This document shows, piece by piece, positions 57,201 through 64,000 of a stretch of DNA of 64,000 nt. Both the position numbers and the translations under genes were made by a program. Numbering within the stretch: the first letter of the stretch is position 1; every line of letters begins with the position of its first letter. Source of the stretch: Zizania palustris (lineage: Eukaryota > Streptophyta > Magnoliopsida > Poales > Poaceae). The stretch covers positions 29,504,603 to 29,568,602 of the forward strand of contig JAAALK010000289.1 of assembly GCA_019279435.1 (NCBI GenBank), in the 5' to 3' direction. The notes beneath the pieces were generated by a model. It had not been told where the DNA came from and made no database searches. It worked only from the letters and a program-made list of their open reading frames with translations.

Positions 57201-57408
57201 CGTGTCTTGACGTAGCTTCCAAGCATCAGATCTTGTAGCTCCTTCATCTTTGCCTTGATCTCTACCCAACCTTCTTGGGGAATATCTTCAAGGGTGGGAT
57301 CATGATATTGCGGTTGTCGATTTCTACGCCACCCACAGGAACCATCAGTGTTGTAGACATAGTAGTTGTCATAGAAGTACTTGAAACCGATGTAGATATA
57401 CTCATCAT
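54242..57408 (-). pseudogene. gag of element F, broken
   Basis: Minus-strand start near 57408 (MMSISTS), helical leader (DPTLEDIPQEGWVEIKAKMK, about 57300-57240), PHGRHADITPCV near 56710, Gag core with many stops (56460-56080), the YCKWHDSHSQYTNDCNVF motif (about 55720-55660), and a decayed Pro-rich end. Same protein as in A and B. Confidence 0.82.
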
Positions 57409-57420
57409 TTGGCGTAGCCT

Positions 57421-57438
57421 TCCCCAGTAGAGTCGCCA
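57421..57438 (-). other. Primer-binding site of element F
   Basis: Minus-strand TGGCGACTCTACTGGGGA, with two changes from the B version. Confidence 0.75.
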
Positions 57439-57445
57439 AAAAGTG

Positions 57446-58790
57446 TGTTGACATGAAAACGTGCCCCGCACTTGGGTCAGTTCGACAATCCAAAAGTGTG
57501 TGGATACTTAGGAATGAGCCTAAGGGTAACACAGCACTAACATCGCGTTCCGACTACCCTTAACAGTGGAAAGGGGGTGGAGTCGCCAGGTAATCAGATC
57601 ACACAGAAAATAATCCAATTAGCTGAAATGTATAGATAAAATAATCCAATCAGCCAAATGGAGCCTAATTGGTACAGAGTATACCGTGCGAAGGGTCACT
57701 GAAGGGGGGCTTTAGCGTTTGATGCGAAGGGTGCATTGAAGGCAGCCTTTGGCATTCGGGTCAATCTAGTCGAAGACAGGCTCTGAACAGATCGTAACAC
57801 GAAATCGCTCCGAACAACAGGGTTCAGTGCGAAGCCTTTTGACACGATGAAGTCCAATGTGGAGCACTAGCGTGATGAAGTCTATTGCGGAGTGCTGGCA
57901 TGATGAAGTCCATTGCGAAGCGTTCTGGCGTGACCCCGGCGCGAAGCAACTCCAATGCGAAGTAGCTCCGGTGTGCGAGACTTGCCCAGAACGAAAACAG
58001 CGTGATGAATCCGACATAGAAGGACAAAGCAGGGACTCACCGAAGGGTGTTCTAGCAGCCTCTGAAACTAGCTTCCTAGCTCTGGAAACCTTTGGCGAAG
58101 GGGGCTCCAAACGTGAAACCTGCAGCAAAGTTAATATCAAGTGCCAATTCATCCTGAAGACCAAATTACTAAGTGTTGCAGTAGATAAACAAAGGTAGCA
58201 ATTTATTACGTAGATTAACGGAGGGTTCACAAGCGAGCAAACAAGGTGATAGCAATCTGTTACGTAGATTAACGGATGATTCACAAGCAAACCAACAAGG
58301 CTTACCACTATTACGGTGTGGCCGACGGAGGGCTTCTAGGCAAACCCACGAAGGTTTTACAGTAAAGTAAAAGAAGTAAAGTACGGTTCAAAGCTAGGGC
58401 TTTGTGATTGATTTGTTGTCGGGTGGGTTTGATGAACCGGTCTCACCCCTGTGTTTATAGGGTCTAGTCTTCTTATCTCTAACTCTAATCTGATAAGATT
58501 TGGCCTAATCAAGTTTAGGGATAAAAACAACTAGAATCTGTATCAAATTCTACCTCCGAAGCTGGCCCGCCGAAGCCTGCTCCTTGGGCCGAAGCTTCGG
58601 TGGGGCAGGCCTCCGAAGGGCCTTCGGGCCGAAGCTAGCAAGCTTCAAAAGGGCTTCTGAAGCCTCATGAAGATGGCCCTTCGGCACTATAAGGCTTCGG
58701 ACTCTACCAGGACTTGTGTATTTTTTGCCCAAATTACCAAAACTAATATTTTGACAAGTTTGACCATTAATGCCATTTTTGCTATCAACA
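57446..58790 (-). repeat. 5' LTR of element F
   Basis: 1345 bp ending at 58790, then ACTAT. The TATA region on the minus strand is CTATAAACAC near 58449-58458. Three GATGAAGTCC-type units lie at 57846-57922. Confidence 0.92.
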
Positions 58791-58795
58791 ACTAT

Positions 58796-59410
58796 GTTTG
58801 TATATCGACGACATATTGATGTTTGGCATAAATATTGATGTGATCAATAATTATGTCAAGTATTTTCTATCAAAGAGTTTTTTATATAAAAGATCTAAGA
58901 GAACTTGATGTTATTCTCAACATCAAATTGATTTATTGTGAGAATGGATTATACTTTCACAATCCCATTATGTGGAGAAGGTCATGAGTTGTTTCGGTTA
59001 TAGAGACAACAAGCCTTGTCTAACACCTTATGATCTCAGTATGATACTTCAAAAGAATAAGAAAAATGCTAAATACCAATTGAGATACTCTTAGATAATC
59101 AGATCACTCATGTACTTAGCTAGTGCAATGAGACTCGATATATCTTTTGTTGGGAGCAAATTGAGCAGGTTCTTGTCCAACCCGGGTAGTGATCACTGAC
59201 ATGCACTTGAAAGGGTTATGCACTACTTGGTAGGTACTTTGAGTTATGAGATTCACTATTCTGGGCACCCCGCTGTGCTTGATGGATATAGTGATTCTAA
59301 CTAGATTTCTGATGCTGATGAGATTTATGCCATGATTGGGTATGTGTTTACCTTGGAGGTGGTGTAATATCAGGGAGGTCTTACAAACATACCATTTTGA
59401 TGAGGTCAAC
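58796..59410 (+). pseudogene. RT C-terminal part of element E
   Basis: Plus-strand pieces follow the F insertion: a decayed YVDDILMFG-like start (58795-58820), KDLRELDVIL, HLERVMHYLV-like text and GYSDSNW...GYVFTLGG (about 59280-59360). Very broken. It ends at the TCAAC target of the solo LTR. Confidence 0.75.
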
Positions 59411-59903
59411 TGTTGGGGGAAAATACTCCATTTTCAGGACTTTGGAAATCAATGGTTAAAGATAATTCACCAACATCAAAGTTCACGTTTATCTTCGGAG
59501 GTGATAAAGTTTCTAAGCCGAAGGGTACTTCGGCGTCATGATTCGAAGGCATCCTCCAAAGGCTACGAAGCTATAGTGGAAAACAGCAAGACTGATAAGA
59601 CGTCTGCCTTATCTACCTTCTCCGGATGTATTTTACTATTTTAACCCTATTCGGGGTACCGAATAGTTTCCACTATGTCGATTGTAATTGAGGGGTAAAT
59701 AGGTGTTTTCCTTAGACTTTTTGCCTATAAATACCCCCTTCTTACCCTATAATAGAGATGGAAGACTTAGCTATTCAATACACAATTTCGGACTACTTGA
59801 GCTATTATCCTATTCAGAGGCTCGAGATAGTTCTCAGCACAAACTCTTTGTTTGTTAGTTCTTAATCTTCGAGAACCTATTAGCGTAATCTTTTACGCCA
59901 ACA
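59411..59903 (+). repeat. Solo LTR of the C/D family
   Basis: 493 bases, from TGTTGGGGGA to TACGCCAACA, with TATA box CTATAAATAC at 59725-59734. The flanking duplication TCAAC is perfect (59406-59410, 59904-59908). The copia reading ...ILMRS / MKEKLTALD continues across it. It marks recombination between the two LTRs of an element that inserted here. Confidence 0.94.
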
Positions 59904-59908
59904 TCAAC

Positions 59909-60330
59909 CATGAAAGAAAAACTCACTGCTTTGGACATAGAAACTACTGAGGCAGAGTGGCTACATGAGTTGTTGATGGACTTTCTTGTGGTTAAAAAAC
60001 CAGTACCATCTATCCTTATGAACTGTGACAATCAAACTATAATAGTCAAAGTGAATAGTGCTAAGGATAATACAAACTAATCAAGAAACGTTAAAATATG
60101 ATTGAAATATGTCATAAAGTTGATAAATTATGGAGTAATAAGTGTGACATATTCAAATAGAGAAAAACCTGGTAGACCTCTTTACAAAAGGGCTATTACA
60201 AAATGTAATAGAAAATGCATCGAGGGAGATGGGTATGAGACCTGGTTGAGTTGCCATAATGGTAACCCAACCCATGTGATGGGAGATCCCGTGAATTAGG
60301 ACTTGGAAAAAACAAGCAATTGGTTAACTG
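59909..60330 (+). pseudogene. RNase H end of element E
   Basis: TALDIETTEAEWLHELLMD (about 59928-59984) and SILMNCDNQTIIVKVNSAKD (about 60009-60068), then a decayed end near 60150-60240. This is the terminal part of copia pol. Confidence 0.78.
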
Positions 60331-61706
60331 AGGAGAGTAATTATTGATCCTCTCTAAGTGAAGATGCAATACTCTTAGATATTGTAAGGTAGGTTTACTT
60401 TATGCCTTAATATATTATGTTGGCTTTAATTAGCAAATATTGCTATCCTATAGAGAATTCTTAAAAGAATACACCTATATGATACCGACTGTTAAACATC
60501 GTAGTCTATGAGACTTAGGTGATCTCTAATAAGCTCATTAAGCGACTAGGGAATATGATGCATATGCTCCAGCCACGAGATAGACTACTAGTAGCAAAGT
60601 CCTAGTTACGACTTAATTTGAGTGAAACTTATTCGCAAAAAACATAAAATTTAAGGCATAGTCTATTGTTCAAGTTGTAAACGAGTGTATCTTGAAGCTC
60701 TAGGAGAGATTCAACTTAATAGTCCTCATTGAAACACTAGTATATCAAATAATAGTAAGAAACATATAAATCTCCAAATGGGCATTTGAGATCTGGTGGG
60801 GCATTGCTAGAATTTTAGGCTTGACCTATGTTATTATTTCAGAAATTCCAAATAAATCTGAAAGGCCCACTCTTGGAAGAGAATGGTGAAAACCTGTAGT
60901 CCCATATTGTTAGTGTAGGTAGAGGATAACCAACTTATATTATAGAGTTATCTCCATCTCACTAAGCTATGTGCATGGGGGAGAGAAAGGAAGTTTCACA
61001 CACGTGTGCTCGCTTGCCTCGCCTCGCTTGGCTAAGATCAGCCTTAGGCTTAGGCATGGGCACGTGCACCAGTGAATGAGAGAGTAGATCTTCAAAACCT
61101 CTCACGGTCTCACCCTCGTGATCGTACATTGGGAGATGGCGAATAAGGTTTTTAGGTAGCGCTCCGTGCAACTTCTCACATTCATCACCATGGCATGCCT
61201 TCCATTCATATCTATGATCGGTCACTATTGTCTGCAGTCCGACGCCAACAAGAACCAACCTACATCGACCGTGGCAAACTCATCTGCAAGCGTACACTAC
61301 ATGTTCTATAATCTACTACTGTTTTTAATCATGTTTTCTAAGATCATGATTATGTTATTCCTGTTTACTAGTATGTTAAAATTATTCATTCTATTTCCTA
61401 CCATTTTCATGATTTATTTAATTCATAATTTAATCTTGCAATTACCTAATTATCCAATAGAATCGTGCATAAAAATCCCAAATACTACACCAACATTGTC
61501 ACTACTACCCAATTCACATGACAAAATCATAATTTTTCTTTCCATACACCATGGTGCTACAAAATTGAGTTTCCCTTTTTAGTAAACAGAAATCCCCATC
61601 AATCACTTGATATGATCACATAAACCATAAATCGCAACAAGCCACCGTGAGGAAAGATCGCAACCGTGAGAGACCACCCGATAGGACAAAGACCGGAGTG
61701 GGGTGG
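60331..61706 (+). other. 3' untranslated region and probable 3' LTR of element E
   Basis: No credible gene. A purine tract GATCTGGTGGGG (60791-60801 region) precedes TGCTAGAATTTTAGG at 60805, a likely LTR start; GGGGGAGAGAAAGG near 60976 and a T-rich block (61290-61480) fit LTR content. The LTR end is not resolved and no second copy is in the window. 61580-61706 is unassigned. Confidence 0.5.
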
Positions 61707-61993
61707 TGTCAAGGGACCTCTAGCTATTGTGCCAGATGTGGAACAATGCGCCAAGAGCAGCAAGGAGGTGACAATGAAGAATATGCGTCCGATCAGAGCT
61801 AGGAAGCTGAACTCTAATGTAATTGGGCCGAATTGGGTGAAGTACCTAGGCTAAGCCCATGTGAGTGTGGGAATACTGCATGTATATATAAACTGCACTG
61901 ATGTAATAACAAACTGGAGATGAACTTGGTGGCGGTGGCTCAGGAGGCTATTCCTGCTTGAGAATCCTTCAATTCGTGTTGATCCCCTTGACA
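61707..61993 (+). repeat. 5' LTR of element H
   Basis: TGTCAAGGGACCTC ... GATCCCCTTGACA, with TATA box TATATATAAA at 61883-61892. One copy only; the ends are supported by the inverted repeat and by the adjoining primer site. Confidence 0.75.
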
Positions 61994-61995
61994 AT

Positions 61996-62010
61996 TGGTA
62001 TCAGAGCCAC
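61996..62010 (+). other. Primer-binding site of element H (initiator tRNA-Met)
   Basis: TGGTATCAGAGCCAC, two bases after the LTR. Confidence 0.85.
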
Positions 62011-62061
62011 AAATTCAACCTGGAGAAACCTCGGTACACGACCAAGCAAGCGGTGAAGATC

Positions 62062-62529
62062 ATGGAGACGAACGCAAAGTTTGACATCTTGATCAGAAAG
62101 TTGGAGGCAGCAGAGGTACGACATATGCAATCAGAGCAAAAAATTCGGTCAGATCTCTTGTCCCTAAATTCTTCTGTGGAGTCTTGGTTACCACAAGTTG
62201 AGCGGAAGGTGGATGGATTACAATCTATGGTGGATAAATTGCAATCCAAGATGGAGAAACTGGAGGGTGCAAGGGCACCAAAGCTTGGCAGCATACCTAC
62301 TTCATTATAGAGTGTGATAGCTGGTGGATCGGAGGGAATTCGCAGGGTACAGGAAGAGGCGACCCGATCGGAGGTAATATTAATTCTGCCTCACCAAAAT
62401 TCACAGATTCTGCATCGTGAATCATTATAGAATGGACTTGGAGAGGAATCACAATGGTACCAGTCACCTGGAGTGATTGGGTTGGGAGGTTTGCTCCAGA
62501 TAAACTGTCCGCAGTTTGAATGTAATCAT
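62062..62529 (+). pseudogene. gag N-terminus of element H, truncated
   Basis: ATG 62062 opens a frame with a coiled coil (KFDILIRKLEAAEV, then VERKVDGLQSMVDKLQSKME). Stops are TAG at 62308-62310 and TAG near 62428. The same frame continues to LLQINCPQFE at 62491-62520, the usual entry to the Gag core, where LTR J interrupts it. Confidence 0.78.
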
Positions 62530-64000
62530 TGTAGGACCGAAAGTAGCGACTAGAGGGGGGTGAATGGGCGCCTAAAAATTTCTTGCTAAACTATAATCTA
62601 ATCCCAACACTCAAACGAACTTAACCAGACAAATAATATTAGCAAGGCAAATCACTGGTACTATAGTTGTCTAGCCTAAAAATGACTGGTATCCTAATTC
62701 AAATGATATTAAAAATAAACTAAATAAAAATACTGCAGTAAATAAAAACACCTAGATAAATTACTAATTATTTGTATTGTGGTCTAGAAATAAACTACTA
62801 ATCAAATAAATAAAGCATGGATCATTCAAAAATTAATTCTGATATAAACCTAAAATATTTCATGTGAAAACTAGAATAAAAAATTATTACGACTAATAAA
62901 TTTTTATTTTCCTTTTATATGAGCAGATTAAACAAACATATTTAAATAAATAATACAAGATAACTAATAAGCAGATTAAATAATAATATCTAGCAGAATA
63001 AAAATATCTACGAAAATACTAAAAAAAATTTTACTTCTAATTAAAAATAGATCAATATTTATGTAATTAACTAGCAAAAAATAGCAGATTAAAATTAACT
63101 AACAAATTTAAACTAATTAAAAATTAGGAGATAAAATACTTACCTTCATCGCCGGTGACGTCGTCGCGTGCGCACTTCTTTCTGCCGCTGCCGTGGAAAT
63201 AAATAGAAGCGTGTATTGTGGAAAGCCTGGCACTGAGACCTTGGTAGCCGAGCGCTGGATTCGCAGATCATATCGTAGTCAGTAGACTCAGCCCCTAGGC
63301 GAGCCCCTCGGCCTCCTGCCATCCTGTCCCACGGCTGAAAAGGTGTGCTGTGAAGTCTGACGAATCCCTAGTCAAAATAGTCTGCATGCATAGCTTGCAA
63401 CTAGCTTCTGCAATGACTAAAACGTGAGGCCCGCGCTGCTGTGAGAAGCTACTGCTGCGCCAGAATTTTCTACCAGGGACGCCGTGCCGCTGTCAGCCTT
63501 GCAACGAAATTAAACGCCATGGAAACACGTCTCGGCCCGCGCGCTCAGAAAAAGTAGAAAGCAGAAACGTGCCTGGCCGCCAGTGGTTTGCGCCGTGAAT
63601 GAGTAGCCAAAAGCTGCAGCTTTAATTGCCTGGCTGAAGTTGTTTCTCCCGCTTACGCGCGCTGCCACAGAGAAGAAGAGCATCAGCAAAGAAAACCAGA
63701 GAGAGATTTTTGGTGGACTGCAGATTGATCTATTAGCAACAGTCATCTATCCCCAAGGAGATAAGGGCCTATTTATAGGTGACTCCTAATACATGAAAAG
63801 ACTAATTTACCCCTAGGGTAAATTAACACTGACTCTAAAATAAATTCAAAAATTACTAAAATATTCTTAGAAAAATCACCAGACTCAAATAAAAATATCC
63901 TGAACTTAGAAACTAAATATTAATACCCTAAAAACAAAATAATCATAGGTTGTCAGTTTTGCACCGAAACTGACAAAGCGTCCACCGTCTTCGTACCAGG
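62530..64000 (-). repeat. LTR J: SIRE-like copia LTR, leaving the window
   Basis: It begins TGTAGGACCGAAAG on the plus strand; on the minus strand the end box reads CACCCCCCTCTAGTCGCTAC ... CCTACA, like LTR K. Minus-strand TATA box CTATAAATAGG is at 63768-63779. Between them are 1.2 kb of AT-rich then GC-richer sequence without genes. Its start lies past 64000. The frame at 63510-63746 is incidental. Confidence 0.72.

Larger units (their letters stand above)
42017..58790 (-). mobile_element. Element F: third copy of the A family, deleted in pol and opened by G
   Basis: LTRs 42017-43352 (3') and 57446-58790 (5') on the minus strand share the TGTTGATAGC...GTCAACA ends of A. The flanking duplication ACTAT is perfect (42012-42016, 58791-58795). 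Internal order on the minus strand: primer-binding site, gag, short RT piece, RNase H, second RNase H, integrase. Element G sits in the integrase end with TTAGT duplicated. The first 130 bases of the LTRs differ at about 13 sites by eye, so it is older than A and D. Confidence 0.93.
39820..61700 (+). mobile_element. Element E: decayed Ty1/copia element opened by three insertions
   Basis: Integrase (39820-40583), RT start (41230-42016), RT end (58796-59410) and RNase H end (59909-60330) form one copia pol when the solo LTR 40584-41229, element F and the solo LTR 59411-59903 are taken out with one copy of each target duplication. A 3' LTR seems to start at 60805. The right end is not resolved; I give 61700 only as the last base before element H. 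The gag part is missing on the left, where H1 abuts. Confidence 0.75.
61707..62529 (+). mobile_element. Element H: 5' end of a short-LTR retrotransposon
   Basis: A 287-bp LTR with inverted ends TGTCAAGGG / CCCCTTGACA, an initiator-Met primer site and the start of gag. Cut at 62530 by LTR J. The Gag wording (INCPQFE at the right edge) suggests Ty3/gypsy, perhaps the Reina group because of the short LTR; this is tentative. Confidence 0.75.

Noticed and set aside
61166..61582. 138-codon hydrophobic frame that might be a membrane protein
   Set aside because: It is in the probable LTR of copia E; hydrophobicity comes from a T-rich stretch, and there is no second support.
1..64000. Host plant genes, tRNA or rRNA genes
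   Set aside because: Every coding segment with recognisable domains belongs to a retrotransposon; tRNA-like matches are primer-binding sites only.

Overview
The window is plant nuclear DNA made almost wholly of nested LTR retrotransposons; I found no host protein gene, tRNA or rRNA. Evidence for a flowering plant: SIRE-type Ty1/copia elements, Tat-lineage Ty3/gypsy elements with a second (archaeal-type) RNase H, a CRM-like chromovirus, and primer-binding sites fitting plant tRNA-Arg and initiator tRNA-Met. A large-genome monocot is my guess, with low confidence. The one 100-N run (22882-22981) is a scaffold gap.

Layout. (1) 1-13520: a minus-strand SIRE-type copia element (I), split by a full-length Tat element A (2392-12586, plus strand) and by a second copy of the same family, B (from 13521). 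B is broken at 16691 by element C. (2) 16692-22881: C, a minus-strand Tat element of another family. It carries an intron-containing gene on the opposite strand, between pol and the 3' LTR, and runs into the gap. (3) 22982-36133: a plus-strand SIRE-type copia element K (3' part and a LTR of about 3 kb) split by element D (23702-32800, TSD TTCAT). D is a relative of C with the same antisense gene, a 118-bp tandem array and an inverted pol piece. (4) 36134-39819: a decayed plus-strand copia element (H1). (5) 39820 to about 61700: another decayed plus-strand copia element (E), opened by a solo LTR (40584-41229), by Tat element F (42017-58790, minus, family of A and B, TSD ACTAT), and by a solo LTR of the C/D family (59411-59903, TSD TCAAC). 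F is itself opened by G (43615-51325, minus, TSD TTAGT), a nearly intact CRM-like element and the youngest insertion here (LTRs about 1% different by eye). (6) 61707-62529: the 5' end of a short-LTR element H, cut by the end of a SIRE-like LTR (J) that leaves the window at 64000.

How the parts work. In each element the LTR holds promoter and polyadenylation signals, the primer-binding site starts minus-strand DNA synthesis, gag makes the particle, PR/RT/RNase H/INT make and insert the copy, and the polypurine tract primes the plus strand. Nearly all copies here are broken. The most notable feature is the antisense gene of C and D. It has its own TATA box, a coiled-coil protein with a domain resembling the 'putative gypsy-type transposon' family, and three GT-AG introns at matching places in two diverged copies. 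Introns on the antisense strand would not be spliced from genomic RNA, so they can survive reverse transcription.
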